Source: UBA1424 sp041654095
GTDB lineage: Bacteria > Bacillota_I > Bacilli_A > RFN20 > CAG-826
Reading direction: 5' to 3'
NCBI GenBank assembly: GCA_041654095.1
Contig: JBAZED010000001.1
Coordinates: 1 to 64,000, forward strand
Length of the DNA: 64,000 nt
Within the stretch, counting starts at the first letter, position 1. Every line of letters begins with the position of its first letter. The notes beneath the pieces are model-generated. The model did no database searches. It saw only the letters and a program-made list of their open reading frames with translations, and had not been told where the DNA came from. Shown here one piece after another: positions 52,984 through 61,472 of this stretch. The position numbers and the translations under genes are program-made.

Positions 52984-54189
52984 ATGAACAAAGCTATGGT
53001 GTATATTCAAAGTGGCGGTCCGACAGCGGTCATCAATACCTCTCTTTACGGGGCGATTACCGAAGCCAAGAAACACGCTGATCAAATCGATAATATCTAC
53101 GGCTCGCTCTACGGCGTCGAAGGCCTCATTGTCGATGACTTGATCGATCTCGGACAAGAAGATGCTGAGACCATCGAACTCTTGAAGCAGACGCCGGGGG
53201 CCGCTCTCGGTTCGACGCGCTATAAACTTCCGAAAGATTTGCACGACAAGCAATATCTCAGCATCATCGAGACTCTAAAAAAGCACAATATCGGTTACGT
53301 CTTCGTTAACGGCGGCAACGATTCGATGGACACTTGCCACAAGTTATCTTTGCTTTGCAAGGAAATCGGGTATGACTGCAAGGTTATGGGCGTGCCGAAA
53401 ACCGTTGATAATGATTTGGCGTTAACCGATCATTCACTCGGATTTGCCAGCGCCGCCAAACACGTCGTCAATACCGTCAAGTCAATTTGCGTGGACGCTC
53501 GCGTCTATAAGCGCGGCAAAGTTTATATTATCGAAGTCATGGGCCGGAATGCCGGATGGTTGACGGCTTCAGTCGATCTGCTGCCCGAAGAGACGAGACC
53601 CGATTTGATCTACCTTCCGGAAAACCCGTTTAGCGTCGATGATTTTTTGCGCGATGTCAGAAGGATTTTCGATGAAAAAGGCAACGCCATCGTCATTATT
53701 TCTGAAGGTATTTCTTTCGAGCGCGACATGACAAAGGCTCGCATCGACGCTTTTAATCACGTCCAGCTCGGTGGTGTCGGCGACGAGTTAGCCGACATGG
53801 TCGAAGTCCGCCTCGATCTCCCGACTCGTTCGATTGAGCTATCACTGCCGCAAAGGGCTGATCCTTTGCTCGTCAGTAAAGTCGATCAGGAAGAAGCGAT
53901 TGCCTGCGGTTCGCTCGCCGTTCAACTCGCCCTCAAAGGGCACAGCGGCGAAATGGTGTGCATCAAGCGCGTGAGCGACGAACCATATCTCGTCAAATAC
54001 GTTCCCGAAGACATTGCTAAAATCGCGAACGCGGAACGCGTCGTCCCGCAATCGATGATGGCGGGACCGAGCCACATGGATCATTCATTCCGGCTTTATT
54101 GCTTGCCCCTTATTCAAGGCTCCATCGACATCAAATTTGAAAACGGCATGTATAAATCAGCCGTCTTAAAAAGAGTCAAAGTTCAGTAA
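52984..54189 (+). CDS. pfp: PPi-dependent 6-phosphofructokinase
   Basis: 401 residues. PFK family: IQSGGPTAVINTSL, GGNDS (110-114), GVPKTVDNDLALTDHSLGFASAAK (137-160) and EVMGRNAGWLTASV. Two positions decide the phosphoryl donor: Asp113 in GGNDS (Gly in ATP enzymes) and Lys139 in PKTVDND (Gly in PGTIDND of ATP enzymes). Both are of the pyrophosphate type. It makes fructose-1,6-bisphosphate reversibly in glycolysis. AAAGGAG site and a terminator directly after it. A soluble pyrophosphatase is encoded 1 kb downstream, which would compete for PPi. Confidence 0.92.
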   Translation: MNKAMVYIQSGGPTAVINTSLYGAITEAKKHADQIDNIYGSLYGVEGLIVDDLIDLGQEDAETIELLKQTPGAALGSTRYKLPKDLHDKQYLSIIETLKKHNIGYVFVNGGNDSMDTCHKLSLLCKEIGYDCKVMGVPKTVDNDLALTDHSLGFASAAKHVVNTVKSICVDARVYKRGKVYIIEVMGRNAGWLTASVDLLPEETRPDLIYLPENPFSVDDFLRDVRRIFDEKGNAIVIISEGISFERDMTKARIDAFNHVQLGGVGDELADMVEVRLDLPTRSIELSLPQRADPLLVSKVDQEEAIACGSLAVQLALKGHSGEMVCIKRVSDEPYLVKYVPEDIAKIANAERVVPQSMMAGPSHMDHSFRLYCLPLIQGSIDIKFENGMYKSAVLKRVKVQ

Positions 54190-54194
54190 ATATT

Positions 54195-54219
54195 AACCGG
54201 GTTATTCCGGTTTTTTTAT
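54195..54219 (+). terminator. Rho-independent terminator
   Basis: AACCGG / CCGGTT stem (54195-54200 with 54207-54212) and a run of seven T. It ends the PFK transcript. Confidence 0.85.
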
Positions 54220-55061
54220 TATAAATAAGCATCGAGAAAAGCGGCGTCTGATCTTTCGTCGATTCCAAAGAGATGAGGATCGACCAGGAGGCCATTTTCA
54301 TAATATTGAGCGACAGGTCCTACCTCGGTGCTGAGCGAATAATTTGATTGCAGCTGCGCTAATTCTTCGGCGTCGAATTCGCTGACATCGACCACCGATA
54401 GCGAATTGTCGCTCTCTTCGGCGGCCGGCAGGATTTTCGTCGCATAGATAGCGCGAGATTTAGCGTGATATCGATTGAAGAAGAAGAAGAGATTGCGCTC
54501 GTTTGTCTGCCGTTCGCTTTCCACGGTGGCATAAGTCGCAATCGACTTCATCTTCGTGACCCTGACTTCGGCGGTCATCATCGTCAAAAAAGGAGAATAA
54601 GTGGAAGCGGTCATCTTGCTGTTCTCCCCTTGAAAAAAAGTGTTTTCATCTTTGATGACCATCAAGCAAGGGACCCCGCGAATAGCTTTGAAGATCTGCG
54701 GATAGGCGGTGGCGATATCGCGATAATCGGCAGCCCCTTCAGGAACATCGATGTTCAGATAGTAAACGAGCGCTTTCGTCTCATAGATGTAGCGGAGGAC
54801 ATTGGGTCTAAAAGCCAAGCAAGCCGAACATGTTTTCGAGCCGACATAGAAAATAAATGGTTCGTAACTCGCGATTAAAGCGATCGCCAATTCGCTGCCG
54901 ATCGGGCGGACATAAGCATCGATTTCCGTTCCGATCGCCGGCTCGGCGACATCGGACAAATCGCCATTTTGTGCGATGCGAAAGCGATTGTCTTCGCCAT
55001 CGCCGCATGATGATAGAAGCAAGGTCAATATCAATAAAAAGGCGAACGTGCGCTTTCTCAT
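54219..55061 (-). CDS. Lipoprotein with thioredoxin-like fold (CSAC)
   Basis: 280 residues. Signal peptide with lipobox LSSC (Cys19). Residues about 55-150 look like a thioredoxin fold: PFIFYVGSKTCSACLAFRPNVLRYI with a CxxC at Cys78/Cys81, then a beta strand LVYYLNIDVP and GVPCLMVIKDENTFFQGE, where the usual cis-Pro region is GVPCLMV. The C-terminal 120 residues are unassigned. It may be an extracytoplasmic thiol oxidoreductase or adhesion factor. An extended -10 lies 7 nt before the ATG, so the transcript appears leaderless. Confidence 0.72.
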   Translation of the reverse strand: MRKRTFAFLLILTLLLSSCGDGEDNRFRIAQNGDLSDVAEPAIGTEIDAYVRPIGSELAIALIASYEPFIFYVGSKTCSACLAFRPNVLRYIYETKALVYYLNIDVPEGAADYRDIATAYPQIFKAIRGVPCLMVIKDENTFFQGENSKMTASTYSPFLTMMTAEVRVTKMKSIATYATVESERQTNERNLFFFFNRYHAKSRAIYATKILPAAEESDNSLSVVDVSEFDAEELAQLQSNYSLSTEVGPVAQYYENGLLVDPHLFGIDERSDAAFLDAYL

Positions 55062-55077
55062 ATCACTAAGTATAGCA
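55062..55077 (-). promoter_or_regulatory. Extended -10 promoter, leaderless configuration
   Basis: On the minus strand TGC-TATACT (55077-55069), then TAGTGAT (7 nt) and the ATG at 55061. Same geometry as at 189 and 5889. Confidence 0.65.
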
Positions 55078-55199
55078 CCCGAATATTGTGAAAAAATAGA
55101 TACTGATCGATGAGAAATCAGGCATGGACATCACTCTTCTTTTCCTTGTTATTATTTTTCGCAGATGGATATAATACTTCTATTGAGCGAGGAACAATT

Positions 55200-55748
55200 A
55201 TGAATGTATGGCACATGGCGCCGAAAGAGCGGATTAAACCCGAGCAATTCTTGGCTTGTATCGAGATATCAAAAGGCAGTAAAAATAAGTACGAATTAGA
55301 AAAGCAGACGGGCACTTTAATCCTCGATCGCATTTTATATACCTCGACGCACTATCCGCAAAATTATGGCTTCATCCCCCTGACTTACGCTGAAGATCTC
55401 GACCCTCTCGATGTCCTCGTCCTCTCCTCGGAATCAATCGTCCCCCTCGCCCTCGTCGATTGCTATCCAATCGGCGTTTTAGAGATGATCGATGGTGGCC
55501 TTCTCGATGAGAAAATCATCGCGGTCTGCAAAAATGACCCTATCTATAATATCTATAAGGAAGTTCGCGAACTACCTCCGCATATCACCGACGAAATACG
55601 CCACTTTTTTCGCGTTTACAAACAACTCGAAAACAAAAAGACAATCGTCAACGAGATGAAAGGCGCCAAGTACGCCCGCGAAGTCATCGCCAAAAGTTTG
55701 AAAGCTTACGAAGACAAATTCGTCGAATACGCCCCGTTTGCCTATTAA
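55200..55748 (+). CDS. ppa: Soluble inorganic pyrophosphatase (family I)
   Basis: 182 residues from the ATG at 55200 (GAGGA site). An earlier ATG at 55110 would add 30 hydrophobic residues upstream of a TATAAT box and is rejected. Family I motifs: EISKGSKNKYELEKQTGTLILDRILYTSTHYPQNYGFIPLTY and EDLDPLDVLVLSSESI (the acidic DxDPxD metal site). It hydrolyses PPi in the cytosol. A homohexamer is usual. A TATAAT box preceded by TG (about 55165-55174) lies 25 nt upstream. Confidence 0.95.
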   Translation: MNVWHMAPKERIKPEQFLACIEISKGSKNKYELEKQTGTLILDRILYTSTHYPQNYGFIPLTYAEDLDPLDVLVLSSESIVPLALVDCYPIGVLEMIDGGLLDEKIIAVCKNDPIYNIYKEVRELPPHITDEIRHFFRVYKQLENKKTIVNEMKGAKYAREVIAKSLKAYEDKFVEYAPFAY

Positions 55749-55763
55749 CCTCGGGCATTAATT

Positions 55764-55796
55764 AAAACGCCTCGTCATTTTGATGAGGCGTTTTTG
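55764..55796 (+). terminator. Rho-independent terminator, bidirectional
   Basis: AAAACGCCTCGTCA / TGATGAGGCGTTTTT, followed by T run on the plus strand and an A run upstream that serves the minus strand. It overlaps the last codons of the convergent choline-kinase-like gene. Confidence 0.85.
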
Positions 55797-56614
55797 ATGA
55801 TGGCCTCCCACTTGTGGTGGGCGATGCGCTTATAGACCTGTTGCTTGGTGCGGATGTAGTGCATCTGCGACCAGTAGTACCACAAAATATCTTGAAAGGC
55901 GATGAAGCGCTGAACTCGGCGATATGTTTTCTCGTCGCAGCGCTTATTAAAATACGATTTTAGAAAGGAGCGGCGCACCCTCTCGTCTTCGATGTCATTC
56001 TCGCTCAAAAAACTGGCGAGATCAAAGAGGGGGTTGTTGTCGGCGGCATATTCAAAATCGATTAGAAAGAGCTTTCTTTTGCGAAAGAGAAGATTGCCGT
56101 TCACGACGTCGTTGTGGCAGAGGACGAAAGGTTCCTCGTTGTAGAAACGCTCGACGGAAGCGATGGTTTTGCGCTCATAATGCGTATCGACAAAATCCGC
56201 GCACTGCGAGCGATAGTATTTGAAGCGCTCGAATAAATCAAAAGAAAAACCCATTCTTATTTTGGCGCGGTGCAACTTGCGGAGCGCCTTGGCGACGAGG
56301 GAAAGTTGCTCGGGGGCTGGATCGCCAATCATCTTCTGAGTGCGGTGGAGGTATAGAGATAATTTGGTGCCATCTTTTTCATTAAAAAAGGCGACGCTTT
56401 CCGAGATTTTTAAAGGCGCGATGGCGCGGATGACTCGATCTTCTTTTTGCGCGTCATAAAAACGATCTTCTGTGGCCTTCTTAAGCCGCAAGACGTAATG
56501 TTGGTTAATGAGGTAAGAATAGTTCGAAAAGCCGGCTTTCAAGGGCTCTATTTTTTTAGCCTCGGCACCGGCTATGACATGGTAGATATTTTTAATCTCG
56601 TTGACGGTTGGCAC
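55775..56614 (-). CDS. Choline/ethanolamine kinase-like phosphotransferase
   Basis: 279 residues, APH/LicA superfamily. GFSNYSYLI replaces the nucleotide loop, then VLRLKK, the catalytic loop VLCHNDVVNGNLLF (about 160) and the metal site LIDFEYAADNNPLFDLASFLSEN (about 180). These fit choline kinases, which make phosphocholine for phospholipid or teichoic-acid decoration. The ATG overlaps the stop of rqcH, so the gene is translationally coupled to it. The substrate is not certain; a kanamycin-type kinase is less likely from the FEYAxxNxxxxD motif. Confidence 0.85.
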   Translation of the reverse strand: MPTVNEIKNIYHVIAGAEAKKIEPLKAGFSNYSYLINQHYVLRLKKATEDRFYDAQKEDRVIRAIAPLKISESVAFFNEKDGTKLSLYLHRTQKMIGDPAPEQLSLVAKALRKLHRAKIRMGFSFDLFERFKYYRSQCADFVDTHYERKTIASVERFYNEEPFVLCHNDVVNGNLLFRKRKLFLIDFEYAADNNPLFDLASFLSENDIEDERVRRSFLKSYFNKRCDEKTYRRVQRFIAFQDILWYYWSQMHYIRTKQQVYKRIAHHKWEAIIKNASSK

Positions 56615-58017
56615 TATTTAACCTCGAGCCTCGTCGCGATATTGAAGAGGTCGGCGGTCGAGGGGCGGACGAATGAGACATAGACCGTCTCGCATTTCTT
56701 GACGCGAGCTTCGCCTTTGGCGTCGCCCCTCGAAATATCTTTTTTGGCGGCGTACATGACTTCGCCGCGATCGAGCTTCGAGCAGAGCAGGGCGATTTCG
56801 GCCGCGACAATTAAATCCTCGGTTGACGGGGCGGGTTTTTTAATGATGATGTGGGCACCCGGTTGATTGAGGAGGTGAAACCAGATGTGCTGGCGAGAAG
56901 CGTAGACGAACGAGAGATAGTCATTTTGATCGGCGGTCTTGCCGAAATAGAAAGTCGTTCCGCCGCTCTCGAGATGATAAGGGGCGTATTTTTTGGTGAT
57001 GGGAAGGCGAATTTTATCCTTGGCGGTCATCAAGGCGTTTTGCGCTACAAATCTCTCGATTTCCTCTTCAGTTGAAGACGATAGAAAATCTTTGATAAAA
57101 AGGCTCTCGTTCAATTCTTTTTCTGCAGTTTCGATGAGTTTATCGCTAATGGCGATGGTGTTTTTGGCTTTCTTATAAATTCTATAGAAAGCCTGAGCGT
57201 TTTCGGCGAGCGTTCGCTGATTGTTGAGGGGGATGATCGCCCCTTCGACTTCGATTTTGTCGGTGTGCCATTTCTTATCGATCGTCAGCGACAAGATGGC
57301 GTCCCCATAGTCTTTGTTAATCAGCTGTTCGCGAGCTTTGGCGACATCGGCCTTGATATTGTCGATTTTGCGCGAAGCCGTCTTGATACGCGTGTTGATA
57401 AAGCGATAGATTTTGATGAACTTCTCTTGATTGCGCGTCATTGACGACTGATTGAGACGGCTCAATTCGTAGATTATAAACTTCGCGTAGTCAAAGGGAA
57501 CATCGTCGCTCTTTTTGGCGCGGGGAGCGTTTTGCGGGGGCGTGTATTTAAAATCGCGAGCCACGATGCGCGGAGCATCGATGGTATTTTTGCGAAAGGC
57601 GTTCAAAATCCTGTCGTCTTCATCCGCGAGAATGAGATTTGGATGAGCGGCGATGAGCTCCACATAGAGGTGGCGAATAACGGTTTTATACGCGCTTGTG
57701 GTGATTTCGAGTTCCAAGCATAAAATCCGATCATTATTGATTTGCAGCACCTTTTTGATGAGGGCATTATTCAATTCTTTCTTTAGAAAGATATACAGCG
57801 GGTTGATCAGCGTCGGCGACATGCTGGTGAGGTCGCTGATAAATGAGGTTGGATTGGCATTATCGAGATTTATTGCTAAGAAGCGCTTACGGCCCGATGA
57901 GATTTGTAAGTAGAAAATGCGGCTCGAGTAAAAGACGAGCTTGCGAATGCGTTTGCCAACCGCCTCCTGGGCGATTTTATCGACGACATAGGAAAAATCC
58001 TTAACGCTAATTCTCAT
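56614..58017 (-). CDS. rqcH: RqcH (NFACT/Rqc2 family) ribosome quality control protein
   Basis: 467 residues, shorter than Bacillus RqcH (about 570), so the coiled-coil part is abbreviated. NFACT-N start: MRISVKDFSYVVDKIAQEAVGKRIRKLVF; the conserved Asp-Arg pair needed for Ala-tailing occurs in INNDRILCLEL. C-terminal NFACT-R region: YHLESGGTTFYFGKTADQNDYLSF, HIWFHLLNQPGAHIIIKKP and GEVMYAAKKDISRG. RqcH recruits tRNA-Ala to stalled 50S subunits and adds C-terminal Ala tails. An extended -10 ends 6 nt before the ATG. Confidence 0.92.
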   Translation of the reverse strand: MRISVKDFSYVVDKIAQEAVGKRIRKLVFYSSRIFYLQISSGRKRFLAINLDNANPTSFISDLTSMSPTLINPLYIFLKKELNNALIKKVLQINNDRILCLELEITTSAYKTVIRHLYVELIAAHPNLILADEDDRILNAFRKNTIDAPRIVARDFKYTPPQNAPRAKKSDDVPFDYAKFIIYELSRLNQSSMTRNQEKFIKIYRFINTRIKTASRKIDNIKADVAKAREQLINKDYGDAILSLTIDKKWHTDKIEVEGAIIPLNNQRTLAENAQAFYRIYKKAKNTIAISDKLIETAEKELNESLFIKDFLSSSTEEEIERFVAQNALMTAKDKIRLPITKKYAPYHLESGGTTFYFGKTADQNDYLSFVYASRQHIWFHLLNQPGAHIIIKKPAPSTEDLIVAAEIALLCSKLDRGEVMYAAKKDISRGDAKGEARVKKCETVYVSFVRPSTADLFNIATRLEVK

Positions 58018-58032
58018 ATCGTAATTATACCA
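58018..58032 (-). promoter_or_regulatory. Extended -10 promoter of rqcH, leaderless configuration
   Basis: On the minus strand TGG-TATAAT (58032-58024), then TACGAT (6 nt) and the ATG at 58017. It is divergent from the gmk promoter 40 bp away. Confidence 0.68.
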
Positions 58033-58064
58033 TAATTAGAATTGATTTACGTTATATCATCACA

Positions 58065-58070
58065 TATAAT
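58065..58070 (+). promoter_or_regulatory. -10 box of gmk with very short leader
   Basis: TATAAT with 13 nt to the ATG at 58084, giving a leader of about 7 nt and no ribosome site. Confidence 0.5.
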
Positions 58071-58083
58071 TAGTTTACTTATT

Positions 58084-58683
58084 ATGGAAAACGACACTCT
58101 CAAAGAAGGTTTGCTCATCATCATTTCCGGCCCCAGCGGTGTCGGTAAGGGTACGATTCGCCGGCAAGTTATGGCCGATGATAGTTTAAACCTTGCCTAT
58201 AGCGTCTCGATGACGACGCGGACAAAGCGCGAGAACGAGGAAGAAGGCGCCGATTACTTTTTCGTTTCGAAAGAAGAATTTGAACGCAACATCAAAGCAG
58301 ATAATTTCTTGGAGTGGGCGGAATTTGTCGGCAATCGCTACGGGACGCCCAAACATTATGTCGACGAGCTTCGCCAACAGGGCAAAAATGTCGTATTAGA
58401 GATCGAAGTTGAAGGCACCAAGCAAGTCTTGAGCCGCTGCAAGGGCAGCAACGTCGTCTCTATTTTTGTCATTCCGCCGAGCTTTGAAGATTTGGAGAAG
58501 AGAATTCGCCATCGTTCAACCGAACCCGAAGACATCATACAGAAGCGCTTGGCGAAAGCGCGCAAGGAAATGCACCTTAAATATCATTATGAGTATGTTG
58601 TTTTGAATGACCGACCAGAGCGAGCCGGCAAGGAAATCAGAGAAATTATCAGAAACAAACTCGAAGCTAAATTAATCAAGTAA
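58084..58683 (+). CDS. gmk: Guanylate kinase
   Basis: 199 residues from the ATG at 58084; an earlier TTG at 58042 lies upstream of the -10. P-loop ISGPSGVGKGT (about 15-24), SMTTRTKRENEEEGADYFFVSKEEFE (GMP-binding region), FLEWAEFVGNRYGTP and LEIEVEGTKQVL. It phosphorylates GMP or dGMP with ATP. It opens the gmk-priA-rsmB-rlmN-stp cluster typical of Bacilli. Confidence 0.97.
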   Translation: MENDTLKEGLLIIISGPSGVGKGTIRRQVMADDSLNLAYSVSMTTRTKRENEEEGADYFFVSKEEFERNIKADNFLEWAEFVGNRYGTPKHYVDELRQQGKNVVLEIEVEGTKQVLSRCKGSNVVSIFVIPPSFEDLEKRIRHRSTEPEDIIQKRLAKARKEMHLKYHYEYVVLNDRPERAGKEIREIIRNKLEAKLIK

Positions 58684-58697
58684 ATGCAAGGCCGATC

Positions 58698-60893
58698 ATG
58701 CGTATTTTAGAAGTACTTATCGAACATCGAATTAACGCGCTTAATCGCCCTTTTTCTTATGTTTATTTCGGAATCAAAGAAGTGCGGATCGGCTTTCGCG
58801 TCTTAATCAATTTCAACAACCGCCAACTTGTTGGATACGTCGTCAAGGTCGAAGAATCATCGCTATCGCTAGCGGAGTATGAGCGCGAAAAAGGTTTCGA
58901 CGTATCCGAGATTCTCGATGTCATCGATGACGAGGAATTGCTCAATCGGGAATTGATGGAGCTCGTCGATCGGATTTGCGACCACTATCTCGTCTCGAAA
59001 ATCAGCGTCCTACAGACGATGCTCCCCAAATCCTTAAAACCTCGTCTCTCCTCTTTAAAAGGACCCAAAGTATATTATGATAAATACCTCGTCGTCATCG
59101 ATGAGGGTGAAGAAGGTTTGACACCTCGCCAAATCGATCTGCTCCGACTCGTTAGGAACAATGGCAAAATACTGAAAAGAGATGCCGGTTCACCGAGCAT
59201 TGTCGATAAACTAATTCATACAAACCATTTCAAGATAGTCGAAGTCGAACGCTTTCGCCTCGAAATCCCCGAATACCAAAAAGAGACGATCAAAATATTA
59301 AACGACGAGCAAAAAATGGCGATCCAAAGCATTCTTAATACTGACAAAAGCGTCAGCCTCTTGCAAGGCGTGACGGGAAGCGGCAAAACGGAGGTCTATC
59401 TCGCCCTTTCCGAGGCCGTGATCGAGGCCGGTCGCAACGTCTTGATGCTCGTTCCTGAAATCGCTTTGACGCCGATCATGGTCGAATATTTCCAGCGGCG
59501 CTTTAAGGGCGATGTCGCCATCTTGCACAGCGAGTTGACCGAAGCGGAGAAATACGATGAATACCGCCGCATCGCCAAAGGCGAATGCCGAATCGTCGTC
59601 GGGGCGCGCAGCGCGATTTTCGCCCCGCTTGACAACATCGGCCTCTTCGTCCTCGATGAAGAGCACGTCGAATCATATAAGCAGGATGTCATTCCCTTCT
59701 ACCACGCTCGTGAAATCGCGATCATGCGGTCCGAATATCACCATGCTAAAGTCGTCTTGGGCAGCGCAACGCCATCGCTTGAAAGCAAGGCGAGAGCTCT
59801 TAAAGGCGTTTATCATTACGCCGAACTTCCCCATCGCATCAACGAGCAAGTGCTCCCCAAAGTGGCGATTATCGACCTGTCTAATCCCCGGAGTTTGACG
59901 CGGCAATCGGTTTTGTTTTCGGAAGTTCTCATCGATAAAATACGCGATCGCCTCGCTAAACGAGAGCAAATCGTCTTGCTCATCAACCGCCGCGGTTTTA
60001 GCGGCTATGTGACGTGCCGTTCCTGCGGCCACATCTTCAAGTGTCCGGACTGCGGCATCACCCTGACTTACCACCGGCAGGACGAGATGCTCAAATGCCA
60101 TCACTGCAACCATGTCGAATTCGCTCCGAAAATATGTCCGGAGTGCGGTGGTACCTTTTTTTCCAAGAGCGGTTTTGGGACCGAGCGGATTATCGATGAA
60201 CTAGCCAAGCTCTTCCCGGAAGCCCGGACCCTGCGCCTAGATAGCGACGTCGGTCGCGTTCGCAATACAATCGCTAAGACTCTCGAGGCGTTTCGAAACC
60301 GGGAAGCTGACATTTTGGTCGGGACGCAAATGATCGCCAAAGGGCACGATTTTCCCGATGTCACGTTAGTCGGCATCGTCTTAGCCGATATCGGCCTCTC
60401 CCTCCCTTCGTTTCGAAGCAGCGAGCGGGCCTTCGAATTGATTACGCAAGCGGTGGGCCGAAGCGGGCGGGCCGCAAAGAGCGGGGAAGCGGTCATTCAA
60501 ACCTACAACCCCAACCATTACGCCATTCGCTTGGCGGCCGGTCAGGATTATGAAACGTTCTTTAAAAAAGAAATGTTGGCGCGAAAAGCTCAGCAGTATC
60601 CTCCATACACTTTTTTGACCAGCGTGCAAATCTCATCGAAGAACGAAGCCTTGGCCATCGATACAATTCATGCGATTGCCGAGGATATCGCCAAACAGAA
60701 TTATGAAGATGTGACGATTCTAGGACCTGCCGCTCCATACATCCATTTGGAAAAAGATGTGCATCACCGCGTTTTGCTGATCAAGTATAAAGGCGAAGTC
60801 GCGATCAAAAATCACCTGGCTAAACTGCTCGTCGCCCTGCAGAGCAAGGCCCAGATTAACGTGGCGATAAATGTCGATCCTTATAACTTTTAA
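58698..60893 (+). CDS. priA: Primosomal protein N' (replication restart helicase PriA)
   Basis: 731 residues. N-terminal DNA-binding region (LEVLIEHRINALNRPFSYVYF), helicase motifs LLQGVTGSGKTEVYL (Walker A), VLDEEHVESYKQD (DEEH), LGSATPSLES and a zinc-binding array with eight cysteines (CRSCGHIFKCPDCG, CHHCNH, CPECGG). Motifs GTQMIAKGHDFPDVTLVGI and QAVGRSGRAAKSGEAVIQTY follow. PriA reloads the replisome at collapsed forks. The ribosome site is only AAGG, 14 nt after the gmk stop. Confidence 0.97.
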   Translation: MRILEVLIEHRINALNRPFSYVYFGIKEVRIGFRVLINFNNRQLVGYVVKVEESSLSLAEYEREKGFDVSEILDVIDDEELLNRELMELVDRICDHYLVSKISVLQTMLPKSLKPRLSSLKGPKVYYDKYLVVIDEGEEGLTPRQIDLLRLVRNNGKILKRDAGSPSIVDKLIHTNHFKIVEVERFRLEIPEYQKETIKILNDEQKMAIQSILNTDKSVSLLQGVTGSGKTEVYLALSEAVIEAGRNVLMLVPEIALTPIMVEYFQRRFKGDVAILHSELTEAEKYDEYRRIAKGECRIVVGARSAIFAPLDNIGLFVLDEEHVESYKQDVIPFYHAREIAIMRSEYHHAKVVLGSATPSLESKARALKGVYHYAELPHRINEQVLPKVAIIDLSNPRSLTRQSVLFSEVLIDKIRDRLAKREQIVLLINRRGFSGYVTCRSCGHIFKCPDCGITLTYHRQDEMLKCHHCNHVEFAPKICPECGGTFFSKSGFGTERIIDELAKLFPEARTLRLDSDVGRVRNTIAKTLEAFRNREADILVGTQMIAKGHDFPDVTLVGIVLADIGLSLPSFRSSERAFELITQAVGRSGRAAKSGEAVIQTYNPNHYAIRLAAGQDYETFFKKEMLARKAQQYPPYTFLTSVQISSKNEALAIDTIHAIAEDIAKQNYEDVTILGPAAPYIHLEKDVHHRVLLIKYKGEVAIKNHLAKLLVALQSKAQINVAINVDPYNF

Positions 60894-60945
60894 TTAAAAA
60901 GTTTAAGTGGTGTTATAATATTTCACATAGCAAAGGAACGCCAAC

Positions 60946-61386
60946 ATGATTACAATTTCCATCCTCGGCCTCGACCAATACGCCGTCGGGACTTACTCGC
61001 TCGACAATACCAAAAACCTCGCCGATCTCTTTGAAATCTCGACGGCCGATATCAACTTCTATGCCCCGAACTGCTTTTATTACCATGCAGGGGTCGATCA
61101 AACGTCGTGGAATACGCTCATCCGCATTTACGCCCCGCGACAATTTGAAACCCTCGAAAGCAAAGTCGCCGACTACCTTTTTAAAACGCTTAAGCATCTG
61201 ACGATTAATGTGGCTGTCGAATTTTTCTACTATGACAAAAAGAACCGTCACGAATCGTTGAATAAAGATTACCCGCCCTTTATCACCGAACAAAACGCCA
61301 TCGAAGTTGACGAGCACGGCGAGGATGAGGAAGACGATATCTACGAAGGCAACATCTTTGAAGGCATCGAAGAAAAAATCAAATAA
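60946..61386 (+). CDS. Small DUF1904-like protein
   Basis: 146 residues. The N-terminal 110 residues (ILGLDQYAVGTYSLDNTKNLADLFEISTADINFYAPNCFYYHAG, then IRIYAPRQFETLESKVADYLFKTLKHL) resemble DUF1904, a small tautomerase-like fold seen in Bacilli; this match is from memory. The C-terminal 25 residues are highly acidic (VDEHGEDEEDDIYEGN). AAAGGAA site. It occupies the place where def and fmt usually stand between priA and rsmB in Bacilli. No catalytic N-terminal proline is present. Function unknown. Confidence 0.65.
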   Translation: MITISILGLDQYAVGTYSLDNTKNLADLFEISTADINFYAPNCFYYHAGVDQTSWNTLIRIYAPRQFETLESKVADYLFKTLKHLTINVAVEFFYYDKKNRHESLNKDYPPFITEQNAIEVDEHGEDEEDDIYEGNIFEGIEEKIK

Positions 61387-61400
61387 ACGGTCTGCTTTCT

Positions 61401-61421
61401 AACGACATTTTGTCGTTTTTT
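61401..61421 (+). terminator. Rho-independent terminator
   Basis: AACGACA / TGTCGTT stem (61401-61407 with 61411-61417), followed by TTTT. It splits the cluster after the DUF1904-like gene. Confidence 0.8.
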
Positions 61422-61472
61422 ATGGTAGTAATGCAATTATTCAATTACTATACTATGTATTGAGGCCCAAAT

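Noticed and set aside
52862..52987. 41-residue ORF ending on the PFK start codon
   Set aside because: No ribosome site, no homology recognised, C-terminal part reads through the PFK ribosome site. A leader peptide is possible but unsupported.
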